Source of the DNA: Bacillota bacterium
Lineage (GTDB): Bacteria > Bacillota > Clostridia > Lachnospirales > Lachnospiraceae
Length of the DNA stretch: 11,558 nt
Assembly: GCA_023418475.1 (NCBI GenBank)
Contig: JAEZZO010000019.1
Location: 1-11,558 of the forward strand
Direction of reading: 5' to 3'
Part shown: in pieces, positions 1 to 6,010 of the stretch
Position numbering within the stretch: the stretch's first letter is position 1
How the letters are laid out: each line of letters starts with the position of its first letter
The notes under the pieces: model-generated
Databases searched by the model: none
What the model was told of the DNA's origin: nothing
The model's input: the letters and a program-made list of their open reading frames with translations, nothing else
Position numbers and translations under genes: made by a program

Positions 1-411
1 TATCCGGGGTTTCCTACGGATATGCAGTCACAATTAATGTCGGTTTTGTGTATTGCTGACGGAGTGAGTGTAATAATGGAAGAAATTTTTGAATCGCGCT
101 ATCAGAACGTCGATGAGCTTCATAAAATGGGGGCTGAGATTAGTCTGGAAGACGGAGGAAAGAAGGCTGTAATAAAAGGTGTAAAAATGTTACAGGGTAA
201 GGTAATAAGTGCCCATGATCTGCGGGGCGGAGCAGCGCTTGTAATTGCAGGTCTTACAACTTGTGGAACAACAATTATACGTGAAGCTGGGTATATTGAG
301 CGTGGTTATGAAGATATCTGCAGGGATTTGACTGCATTGGGTGCTAAAATCAGATACTGCAGCGATAATAGATTTATATGTGCGGCAGAGTCTGTAAAAG
401 AGCTATTATAA
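1..411 (+). CDS. murA: UDP-N-acetylglucosamine 1-carboxyvinyltransferase, C-terminal part (5' end outside window)
   Basis: The frame is open from base 1 to a TAA at 409-411, giving 136 residues of the C-terminal part of a protein normally about 420 residues long. MurA transfers enolpyruvate from PEP to UDP-GlcNAc, the first committed step of peptidoglycan synthesis, in the cytoplasm. The fragment opens with YPGFPTDMQ, whose Asp aligns with the general acid/base Asp305 of E. coli MurA. It continues with the family motifs VFE-like IFESRYQNVDEL, HDLRGGAALVIAGL and the closing GYIERGYEDI. The ATG at 22 is internal and is not the start. The gene leads into ftsQ after 44 bp on the same strand, as in other clostridial division clusters. 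MurA1 versus MurA2 paralogue cannot be decided from this fragment, although position beside ftsQ-ftsZ favours the main cell-wall copy. Confidence 0.95.
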   Translation, partial: YPGFPTDMQSQLMSVLCIADGVSVIMEEIFESRYQNVDELHKMGAEISLEDGGKKAVIKGVKMLQGKVISAHDLRGGAALVIAGLTTCGTTIIREAGYIERGYEDICRDLTALGAKIRYCSDNRFICAAESVKELL

Positions 412-455
412 GAAAATATTGGAACATGGATTTATAGAATTCACGGGAGTTAAGG

Positions 456-1301
456 ATGAGAATGGATAGGCTAAGGAGTTCTAATAGTGTACGAAAGAGA
501 ATATGCCGGAAATTACTTACTGTAATACTTGTTATAGGCGTTCCTGCCACACTGTTTCTATTAACCTTTAGTCTGAAAAAAGCAGATGTTGTGGGAGCAG
601 AACGTTATAGTAACAGTCAGATACGAGAAAAAGTTATTAACTCGCCGCTTGATCGCAACTGTGCTTTCCTGTACCTGAAATATCGTTTTTTTAAGACATC
701 GAGTATTCCGTTCGTTGAGAAGATTAGTGTGGAGATGGATAGCACACATGCGGTAACAATATATGTTTATGAAAAAATGGTAGCAGGGTGTGTTAAGTTT
801 ATGGGCGAATATCTCTATTTTGACAAGGATGGCATTGTGGTAGAAAGCTCTCCTGAAAAGGTTGAGAATGTTCCCGTAATAAATGGCCTTCAGTATAATA
901 AAATAATTTTGCATGAAAAGTTGAATATTCAAAATAATAAAGAAGATACAAAAGAAAAAAATGAGGAGACAACGGTTACTAAAAACGATAAAAAGTCTCA
1001 AATACAAAGTGAGGATACAACAAATACACAAAACGAGGAGATGTTTGATACAATCATAAACCTTACAAAGCTGATCAGTAAATATAGGCTCCGTGTTGAT
1101 GCGGTTAATTTTGATCAGAATAATGAAATTACCCTGTTATGCGGAAAAATCAGAGTGTTACTCGGTAATAGAAACAGCTTTGATGAACCGCTCTCCGATC
1201 TGGGAAATATACTTAGTAAAGCCAAAGGAACAAAGCTTTATGAGCTGGATATGAGAGGATATACGAAAGAAACCGGTTATGCTGTCGGCAAAACAAAATA
1301 G
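456..1301 (+). CDS. ftsQ: Cell division protein FtsQ/DivIB
   Basis: 281 residues, bitopic membrane protein of the divisome that with FtsL and FtsB/DivIC links the Z-ring to septal peptidoglycan synthesis. A basic cytoplasmic N-terminus (residues 1-19) is followed by one membrane span (about 20-40). A POTRA domain follows (about 43-110), starting ADVVGAERYSNSQI and passing through IPFVEKISVEMD and VTIYVYEKMVAG. The beta domain then begins with GEYLYFDKDGIVVE and resumes at about 197-270, ending YELDMRGY. Between the two beta parts lies a hydrophilic K/E/N/T/Q-rich stretch (about 157-196) that looks like a disordered insertion. A GGGAG Shine-Dalgarno at 445-449 serves the ATG at 456; the ATG at 462 is an alternative start with AAGGA upstream. 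Sequence identity in this family is low, so the call rests on architecture plus position between murA and ftsZ. Confidence 0.88.
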   Translation: MRMDRLRSSNSVRKRICRKLLTVILVIGVPATLFLLTFSLKKADVVGAERYSNSQIREKVINSPLDRNCAFLYLKYRFFKTSSIPFVEKISVEMDSTHAVTIYVYEKMVAGCVKFMGEYLYFDKDGIVVESSPEKVENVPVINGLQYNKIILHEKLNIQNNKEDTKEKNEETTVTKNDKKSQIQSEDTTNTQNEEMFDTIINLTKLISKYRLRVDAVNFDQNNEITLLCGKIRVLLGNRNSFDEPLSDLGNILSKAKGTKLYELDMRGYTKETGYAVGKTK

Positions 1302-1355
1302 TCGGTTAATTGATAGATATAGGCCTAATTTATTCTTGATTTTTTAAAATTGTGC

Positions 1356-1384
1356 TTGATTATTTGGGAATTTAAAGATATTAT
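1356..1384 (+). promoter_or_regulatory. Candidate SigmaA promoter for ftsZ
   Basis: TTGATT at 1356-1361 and TATTAT at 1379-1384 are separated by 17 bp, a good SigmaA arrangement in the 243-bp gap between ftsQ and ftsZ. It would start transcription near 1391 and give a leader of about 175 nt. The surrounding DNA is very AT-rich, so chance matches are likely and the call is tentative. A TATAAG at 1384-1389 is an alternative -10 but with poor spacing. Confidence 0.4.
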
Positions 1385-1404
1385 ATAAGATAGGATTGTA
1401 CTGT

Positions 1405-1454
1405 ACCACAGATTGTATTATGATACGAATTTATCCCATTATCATGTGGTTTTT
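1405..1454 (+). promoter_or_regulatory. Inverted repeat followed by a T-run in the ftsQ-ftsZ gap
   Basis: ACCACA (1405-1410) is complementary to TGTGGT (1445-1450), and within it ATGATA (1420-1425) is complementary to TATCAT (1440-1445, sharing one base). The outer arm is followed directly by T residues to 1454. It could be a weak terminator for ftsQ or an attenuator-like hairpin in the ftsZ leader. The arms are interrupted by unpaired bases on the left side, so folding is uncertain. Confidence 0.3.
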
Positions 1455-1549
1455 ATTAGAAAAAAAAGAATAAAAACAGTGAAATTTAGGAGAATATTAC
1501 AAGAATAATTGTCTTACAATTTTTCTTGCCATTAATTTGATAATATGAT

Positions 1550-1557
1550 AAAGGAGG
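1550..1557 (+). promoter_or_regulatory. Ribosome binding site that sets the ftsZ TTG start
   Basis: AAAGGAGG lies 8 nt before the TTG at 1566. The upstream in-frame ATG at 1545 lies before this Shine-Dalgarno and has none of its own, so the TTG is the start that fits. Confidence 0.85.
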
Positions 1558-1565
1558 AAATAACC

Positions 1566-2813
1566 TTGCTTGAAATAAGAACGAATGAGGTAGATACCGC
1601 AGCGAAAATACTGGTTATTGGAGTAGGAGGAGCAGGAAATAACGCTGTTAATCGAATGATAGAAGAAAATATAAAGGGTGTTGAATTTGTTTGTGTCAAT
1701 ACGGACAAGCAGCATCTGAAAACCTGTAAAGCACCGCAATGTATTCAGATTGGAGAGAAACTGACTAAAGGTCTTGGAGCGGGTGCACAGCCCGAGGTTG
1801 GTCAGAAGGCGGCTGAAGAGAGTAAAGATCAGCTGACAGAAATAATTCGAGGTTCTGATATGGTTTTTGTAACTTGCGGTATGGGCGGCGGAACCGGCAC
1901 CGGTGCTGCACCGGTTGTTGCACAGATTGCCAAGGATATGGGGATATTAACCGTTGGAATAGTTACAAAACCCTTTAAATTTGAAGCAAAAACCCGTATG
2001 CAGAATGCTGTCAACGGGATTGAACGTTTAAAAGAACATGTGGATACTTTAATTGTAATACCCAATGATAAGCTTCTGGAGATTGTTGACAGGAGAACTA
2101 CGATGCCGGATGCTTTAAGAAAAGCCGATGAAGTATTGCAGCAGGGTGTTCAGGGTATTACAGACCTTATTAATGTACCGGGTTTAATTAATCTTGATTT
2201 TGCGGATGTACAGACCGTTATGAAAGATAAGGGCGTTGCACATATCGGTATTGGTTTGGGAATGGGTGATGATAAATGTATTGATGCAGTGAAGCAGGCA
2301 ATTACCAGTCCATTGCTGGAAACAACCATTCAGGGAGCTTCCCATGTCATTATTAATATTTCAGGTGATATCAGCCTCATTGAAGCAAATGAAGCTGCGA
2401 CACTGGTTCAGGAATTGGCAGGTGACTCCGCAAATATTATCTTTGGTGCAATGTTTGACGATGTAAACGCAGACACTTGTACCATTACTGTAATAGCAAC
2501 TGGATTGGACAGTAAAATGAAAGAGGTTAAGACACCTGATTTCCTAAGACATTCCTTATCAACACCGATGGGAACAGGAGCAAGACCCGCGATAAAACCG
2601 GAGTTCAATTATAACAGACCGTATTCTTCCGGTTCTTCCTATAGTAGTACAAGCAGTCAACCGGCGCCGTCATCTGTATCTTCGATGAATTTTCAAACAG
2701 ATCCAACCAGACGACCGGTTAGTCAGCCAGCGAAAGCTCCTGCTAATACGAATACTGATCCAACCGGAATAAAGATCCCGGAATTTCTTCAAAAGAACCG
2801 CCACAATAAGTAA
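1566..2813 (+). CDS. ftsZ: Cell division protein FtsZ
   Basis: 415 residues from the TTG at 1566; tubulin-like GTPase that polymerises into the cytokinetic ring and recruits the divisome. In spore formers it also builds the asymmetric sporulation septum. The nucleotide-binding N-domain carries GVGGAGNNAVNRM (about 19-31), VNTD (45-48) and the tubulin signature GGGTGTG (107-113). The T7 synergy loop NLDFADV (209-215) carries the acidic residues that complete the neighbouring subunit's GTPase site. A Ser/Pro/Thr-rich disordered linker spans roughly 325-400. The conserved C-terminal peptide GIKIPEFLQKNRHNK (401-415) is the docking site for membrane anchors and regulators. No ftsA lies between ftsQ and ftsZ. 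The last codons of the gene are also the first copy of the tandem repeat at 2795-2909. Confidence 0.98.
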   Translation: MLEIRTNEVDTAAKILVIGVGGAGNNAVNRMIEENIKGVEFVCVNTDKQHLKTCKAPQCIQIGEKLTKGLGAGAQPEVGQKAAEESKDQLTEIIRGSDMVFVTCGMGGGTGTGAAPVVAQIAKDMGILTVGIVTKPFKFEAKTRMQNAVNGIERLKEHVDTLIVIPNDKLLEIVDRRTTMPDALRKADEVLQQGVQGITDLINVPGLINLDFADVQTVMKDKGVAHIGIGLGMGDDKCIDAVKQAITSPLLETTIQGASHVIINISGDISLIEANEAATLVQELAGDSANIIFGAMFDDVNADTCTITVIATGLDSKMKEVKTPDFLRHSLSTPMGTGARPAIKPEFNYNRPYSSGSSYSSTSSQPAPSSVSSMNFQTDPTRRPVSQPAKAPANTNTDPTGIKIPEFLQKNRHNK

Positions 2814-2909
2814 AAATAATGAAGGAGCATATGCGGTTCTTTGGAACCAGCCACAATAAGTAAAAATAATGAAAGAGCATATGCGGTTCTTTGGAACCGC
2901 CACAATAAG
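2795..2909 (+). repeat. Imperfect ~50-bp direct tandem repeat overlapping the ftsZ 3' end
   Basis: GAACCGCCACAATAAG begins at 2795, recurs at 2844 as GAACCAGCCACAATAAG (one extra A) and again at 2894. CCACAATAAG itself starts at 2801, 2851 and 2900, so the periods are 50 and 49 bp. The two full units also share TAAAAATAATGAA, then GAGCATATGCGGTTCTTTG. The first unit includes the last five codons and stop of ftsZ. In the third copy GCGGTTC (2883-2889) and GAACCGC (2894-2900) form a perfect 7-bp hairpin with a 4-base loop. In the second copy the same hairpin is bulged by the extra A. The most economical reading is duplication of the ftsZ tail and adjacent 3' sequence. Confidence 0.9.
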
Positions 2910-3009
2910 TAAAATAAAGTGATCCAAATATTCCATAATTCCTAAAATGTGACGGAAAATATTTTTATGACTGTTTCAATAGAAAAACCTTAATACATAA
3001 GAGATTAAG

Positions 3010-3052
3010 GCTGTTAGATTATTTTGATATAAATAATCTGACAGCTTTTTTT
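3010..3052 (+). terminator. Rho-independent terminator after ftsZ
   Basis: GCTGTTAGATTATTT (3010-3024) pairs with AAATAATCTGACAGC (3031-3045) over 15 bp with one G-T wobble and a 6-base loop. Seven T residues follow (3046-3052). It separates the division unit from the sporulation operon. Confidence 0.93.
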
Positions 3053-3124
3053 GTACCCTAAGAGAATATTAGCATATAAACTGTAAAATATAGTAAATGA
3101 AAACAGTGATTCACACTCCAGAAA

Positions 3125-3157
3125 TTGACATAAAATGGAAAGCAAACAAGTTATAAT
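3125..3157 (+). promoter_or_regulatory. Promoter for spoIIGA-sigE with long (21-bp) spacer
   Basis: A consensus TTGACA at 3125-3130 and a consensus TATAAT at 3152-3157 are separated by 21 bp instead of about 17. The B. subtilis spoIIG promoter is known for near-consensus SigmaA hexamers 22 bp apart that need Spo0A~P bound near -35 for activity, so the layout here suggests the same control. I do not see a clean TGTCGAA-type 0A box; the best I find is TGTCAAT on the minus strand over the -35, which is weak. Confidence 0.65.
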
Positions 3158-3226
3158 CGTACTATGCAAAAACAAAAGCTTAGCCAAAAACGAATGAGAA
3201 AAGAATTAGCGTGATTGACTGCTATT

Positions 3227-3231
3227 GGAGG
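3227..3231 (+). promoter_or_regulatory. Ribosome binding site that sets the spoIIGA TTG start
   Basis: GGAGG lies 6 nt before the TTG at 3238. No in-frame ATG lies between the Shine-Dalgarno and the conserved N-terminal membrane segment, so TTG is the likely initiator. Confidence 0.8.
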
Positions 3232-3237
3232 TGAAAT

Positions 3238-4152
3238 TTGTATCTTGAGATATATCCGGATATTATTTTTATCCTTAATTTTGTAATAGATTTCATCTTG
3301 TTATTTTTGCTGAAAAAGGTGAACCGGAAAGCCGGTACTATAAAAAGAATGCTTGGAGCTTCGGCCATTGGTGCAGTTATTTCGGCTATTGCAGGTGTTT
3401 TCCCGTGGATGAACATAATAATTCGATTTCTTGTTTTGAATGTTGGCGCAGCAGTTCTAATGATTTGGACTGCATTTGGAAGAATGAATAAGCTGGAAAT
3501 GATCAAACAGGTTGTTACACTTTATTTGATTACTTATTTTGCAGGTGGACTGATCAATTCTATTTACTATTATACAGATTTTAGGGCAAAGCTTTATCAT
3601 ATCGGTAATTTTTTAGTCCTTAGCAATCTTTCCTGGAAAATAATCATTTTTCTGCTGCTCGCTCTTATACCGACGGTTTATCTGATACTTTGGCTGTATA
3701 GATGGTATCAGAGTGAAAGAAAAGAAACTTATGAAACTGAATTATTTTATAAGGATAAAAGTATACATACGAAAGGACTTATGGATACCGGTAATTGCCT
3801 GTATGATCCGATTTATAAAAAACCGGTGATGGTAATTGAAAATGAACTGTTAAAGAAACTGTTGCCGGAACAAAAGTTTAAGGAACTGGAAGCAGTGAGA
3901 AACTGCCTGAATGGAAATGAAAAGAGCGGGATACCGGAGATTAGTACTGATTATGATTTGTGTCTGAAACTAATTCCTTATCAATCAATTGGAAAGGAAA
4001 AGGGAATTATGCTGGGACTGGTACTTGATAAAGTAATCATACATTCAGGAAAGGAGACGCTATGCAATGAAAGAGTGACCGCTGCTATTTATGACAATTA
4101 CCTGTCGGTAAAGGGTGATTACCATATATTGCTGCATAAGGAGCTTGTTTAG
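3238..4152 (+). CDS. spoIIGA: Sporulation sigma-E processing peptidase SpoIIGA
   Basis: 304 residues from a TTG start; membrane-embedded aspartic protease of the mother cell that removes the pro-sequence of SigmaE after a signal from the forespore. The N-terminal half has about five hydrophobic spans (near 8-25, 39-56, 60-79, 92-110 and 132-154). The C-terminal half is the cytosolic protease domain with the catalytic Asp-Thr-Gly motif in GLMDTGNCLYDP. Its Asp is residue 183, the same position reported for the B. subtilis catalytic Asp. The later GLVLDKVIIH and VTAAIYDNYLS segments also fit the family. Length is close to the B. subtilis protein (about 309). It is immediately followed by its substrate gene sigE (57 bp gap to the preferred start), the usual operon. 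Confidence 0.95.
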   Translation: MYLEIYPDIIFILNFVIDFILLFLLKKVNRKAGTIKRMLGASAIGAVISAIAGVFPWMNIIIRFLVLNVGAAVLMIWTAFGRMNKLEMIKQVVTLYLITYFAGGLINSIYYYTDFRAKLYHIGNFLVLSNLSWKIIIFLLLALIPTVYLILWLYRWYQSERKETYETELFYKDKSIHTKGLMDTGNCLYDPIYKKPVMVIENELLKKLLPEQKFKELEAVRNCLNGNEKSGIPEISTDYDLCLKLIPYQSIGKEKGIMLGLVLDKVIIHSGKETLCNERVTAAIYDNYLSVKGDYHILLHKELV

Positions 4153-4196
4153 GATAGGGAATGGAAAATGGAACAACAGCAAAGGATTACTAATAT

Positions 4197-4202
4197 GGGA
4201 GG
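4197..4202 (+). promoter_or_regulatory. Ribosome binding site favouring the internal sigE start at 4210
   Basis: GGGAGG lies 7 nt before the ATG at 4210. The in-frame ATGs at 4168 and 4195 have only weak purine stretches upstream, so 4210 is the better start. Confidence 0.7.
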
Positions 4203-4209
4203 TTTATCT

Positions 4210-4950
4210 ATGTTATTAAAGTTATCAATTCAAAACAGATTTCAGTTCCGTATGATACCGGACTTAAAGACAATCATATTTGGACATAAGGGTGAAATCC
4301 ATTATATCGGAGGTGCAGAGGTTCTTCCGCCGCCGCTTGATGCGCTAAAGGAAGCTGAAGTGATTGCGATGCTTGGAACAGAACGGGATGCAGAAATGAA
4401 ATCCATTCTGGTAGAACATAATTTACGTCTTGTTGTTTACATAGCAAAGAAATTTGATAATACCGGAGTTGGGGTGGAAGATTTAATTTCAATAGGTACA
4501 ATCGGTTTAATTAAAGCAATTAATACCTTTAATCCCGATAAAAATATTAAACTGGCAACCTATGCTTCAAGGTGCATTGAGAATGAAATACTAATGTATT
4601 TGCGCAGAAATAATAAAACGAAACTGGAGGTATCGATTGATGAGCCTTTGAATGTGGACTGGGATGGGAATGAACTGCTCCTTTCTGATATTCTGGGAAC
4701 GGAAGAGGATGTGATTTATCGCAATATTGAAGAAGAAGTGGACCGTAAACTGCTTCGAAAAGCATTATCCAAGCTCTCTGAGCGTGAAAGAGTAATTGTT
4801 GACCTTCGTTTTGGATTAAATACAGATGACGGGATTGAGCGGACGCAAAAGGAGGTTGCTGATCTGCTTGGAATTTCCCAATCCTATATCTCGAGACTGG
4901 AAAAAAAGATTATTAAACGTCTAAAAAAAGAAATGGTCCGATTTGAATAA
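4210..4950 (+). CDS. sigE: RNA polymerase sporulation sigma factor SigmaE (pro-form)
   Basis: 246 residues from the ATG at 4210 (260 if the ATG at 4168 is used). SigmaE directs early mother-cell transcription after asymmetric division and is made as an inactive membrane-bound precursor. Residues 1 to about 31 form the pro-sequence, ending EIHYIGG. By analogy with B. subtilis EVYYIGG, SpoIIGA cleaves close to the Tyr. The mature part starts near YIGGAEVLPPPL, followed by region 2 (NLRLVVYIAKKF, DLISIGTIGLIKA and LATYASRCIENEILMYLRR, about 71-133). The SigmaE-typical segment DEPLNVDWDGNELLLSD covers 144-160. Region 4 ends with the helix-turn-helix EVADLLGISQSYISRLEKK (about 215-233). It shares an operon with spoIIGA; no clear terminator follows before sigG. 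Confidence 0.96.
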   Translation: MLLKLSIQNRFQFRMIPDLKTIIFGHKGEIHYIGGAEVLPPPLDALKEAEVIAMLGTERDAEMKSILVEHNLRLVVYIAKKFDNTGVGVEDLISIGTIGLIKAINTFNPDKNIKLATYASRCIENEILMYLRRNNKTKLEVSIDEPLNVDWDGNELLLSDILGTEEDVIYRNIEEEVDRKLLRKALSKLSERERVIVDLRFGLNTDDGIERTQKEVADLLGISQSYISRLEKKIIKRLKKEMVRFE

Positions 4951-4981
4951 TAATATGGAAATTATTTCTTGGTTTTTTACG

Positions 4982-5011
4982 GTATAAAGAGGAACGAAAA
5001 AGTGAATCATT
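4982..5011 (+). promoter_or_regulatory. Candidate SigmaF/SigmaG-type promoter for sigG
   Basis: GTATA at 4982-4986 fits the SigmaF -35 (GYATA). After 15 bp, GTGAATCATT at 5002-5011 matches the SigmaF -10 (GGNRANAMTW) at all but two positions. CATTTTA at 5008-5014 fits the SigmaG -10 (CATWHTA) exactly, but it is 21 bp from GTATA, too far for that pair. In B. subtilis sigG is transcribed by SigmaF and then by SigmaG itself, so such a site is expected in this 96-bp gap. The match is imperfect. Confidence 0.4.
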
Positions 5012-5046
5012 TTATCAAGAAAATGATATGATTCGGAGGTTTCGTT

Positions 5047-5823
5047 ATGGCTCTTTATAAGGTTGAGATATGTGGTGTGAATACATCTAAACTGCCATTG
5101 TTAAAAAACAGTGAAAAGGAAGAATTGTTTCAAAGAATATTATCAGGTGATAAAGAAGCCCGTGAGCTCTATATCAAAGGCAATCTGCGATTGGTTCTTT
5201 CAATTATTCAAAGATTTTCAAATAGTAATGAAAATGTAGATGACTTATTCCAGATAGGCTGTATTGGTCTTATGAAAGCAATCGATAATTTTGACATAAC
5301 GCAGAACGTAAAATTCTCTACCTATGCCGTTCCGATGATTATCGGTGAAATTCGCAGATATTTGAGAGACAATAATGCAATACGTGTCAGCCGTTCTCTT
5401 CGGGATACTGCCTACAAAGCAATTTACGCAAAAGAGGCTTTAGTGAAAAAGAATGAAAAAGAGCCCACGATCAGTGAAATTGCGGAAGAAATCGGCATTA
5501 GCAAAGAGGATATTGTATATGCACTGGATGCTATCCAGAGCCCGGTATCCCTCTATGATCCGGTGTATGTAGAAGGCGGGGATGCTCTCTATATTATGGA
5601 TCAGGTAAGTGATAAGAAAAATAAGGAGGAAAACTGGATTGAAGAGATATCCCTGAAAGAAGCGATGGATAAGCTCTCTGCGCGAGAACACAATATTATC
5701 AAGCTTCGATTCTTTGAAGGGAAAACGCAGATGGAGGTAGCCAAGGAAATAAATATATCCCAGGCTCAGGTTAGCAGACTGGAGAAATCGGCCCTTAAAA
5801 ATATGCGTAACTATTTAGTATAA
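5047..5823 (+). CDS. sigG: RNA polymerase sporulation sigma factor SigmaG
   Basis: 258 residues; late forespore sigma factor that turns on spore-protection and germination genes after engulfment. The N-terminus KVEICGVNTSKLPLLK is the SigmaG hallmark. Region 2 includes NLRLVLSIIQRF, DDLFQIGCIGLMKAIDNFD and FSTYAVPMIIGEIRRYLRD (about 45-113). A region 3 segment with a VSRSLRDTAYKA motif and a helix-turn-helix (EIAEEIGISKEDIVYAL) follows. Region 4 ends with the helix-turn-helix EVAKEINISQAQVSRLEKS near the C-terminus. Start choice is clear: GGAGG at 5035-5039 lies 7 nt before the ATG. It follows sigE as in Bacillus and Clostridia, usually with its own SigmaF/SigmaG promoter. A terminator follows at once. 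Confidence 0.97.
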   Translation: MALYKVEICGVNTSKLPLLKNSEKEELFQRILSGDKEARELYIKGNLRLVLSIIQRFSNSNENVDDLFQIGCIGLMKAIDNFDITQNVKFSTYAVPMIIGEIRRYLRDNNAIRVSRSLRDTAYKAIYAKEALVKKNEKEPTISEIAEEIGISKEDIVYALDAIQSPVSLYDPVYVEGGDALYIMDQVSDKKNKEENWIEEISLKEAMDKLSAREHNIIKLRFFEGKTQMEVAKEINISQAQVSRLEKSALKNMRNYLV

Positions 5824-5838
5824 AAGTCTTTGCTCAAA

Positions 5839-5876
5839 TAAGGCTCTGGTGCAAACTGTATCAGGGCCTTACTTTT
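5839..5876 (+). terminator. Rho-independent terminator after sigG
   Basis: TAAGGCTCTGGT (5839-5850) pairs with ATCAGGGCCTTA (5860-5871) over 12 bp including two G-T wobbles, with a 9-base loop. The T-run is short (four T at 5873-5876), so termination may be partial. Confidence 0.75.
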
Positions 5877-5912
5877 GTCCATTGTTACTTATCTTATTCT
5901 GGTAAATTATTC

Positions 5913-5942
5913 TTGATAAGATCATTCGTCATCGGTTATAAT
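5913..5942 (+). promoter_or_regulatory. SigmaA promoter for the YbhN-type membrane protein gene
   Basis: TTGATA at 5913-5918 and a consensus TATAAT at 5937-5942 are separated by 18 bp. The predicted start is near 5949, giving a leader of about 60 nt before the ATG at 6011. It lies after the sigG terminator, so this gene is a separate, probably vegetative, transcription unit. Confidence 0.7.
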
Positions 5943-6010
5943 AATAAAACATATTTATACACGGATACTTGCTGCACAAAGTTTGCAGGTTTAAGAAAGG
6001 TATGGTCATT

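Larger units (their letters stand above)
2814..3237. other. 424-bp intergenic region between ftsZ and spoIIGA
   Basis: No convincing gene. The stretch holds the second and third copies of the tandem repeat, a small CCTTAAT/ATTAAGG inverted repeat (2988-2994 and 3004-3010), a strong terminator, a consensus-hexamer promoter for the sporulation operon and the spoIIGA ribosome binding site. Confidence 0.8.

Noticed and set aside
561..1031. Long minus-strand open frame opposite ftsQ, and similar minus-strand frames opposite ftsZ, spoIIGA and the beta-mannosidase.
   Set aside because: They lie wholly within well-supported genes, lack ribosome binding sites, and have compositions typical of antisense shadows.
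2819..2863. A 14-codon ORF in the second repeat unit (MKEHMRFFGTSHNK) that ends in the same HNK-stop as FtsZ, with a similar start in the third unit.
   Set aside because: The shared ending simply follows from duplication of the ftsZ tail, no properly spaced Shine-Dalgarno precedes it, and the third-unit version runs out of register. Treated as chance.
4168..4209. A longer SigmaE starting at the ATG at 4168.
   Set aside because: Its upstream region lacks a good Shine-Dalgarno, while GGGAGG precedes the ATG at 4210. The pro-sequence length from 4210 (about 31) is close to that in B. subtilis.
4945..4977. Possible terminator after sigE (AATAAT/ATTATT followed by T residues).
   Set aside because: The stem is short and made only of A-T pairs, and the T-run is separated from it. 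Not convincing.
5969..6010. N-terminal extension of the YbhN-type protein from the TTG at 5969.
   Set aside because: No Shine-Dalgarno precedes the TTG, and the ATG at 6011 has AGAAAGG at suitable distance and leads straight into the first membrane span.
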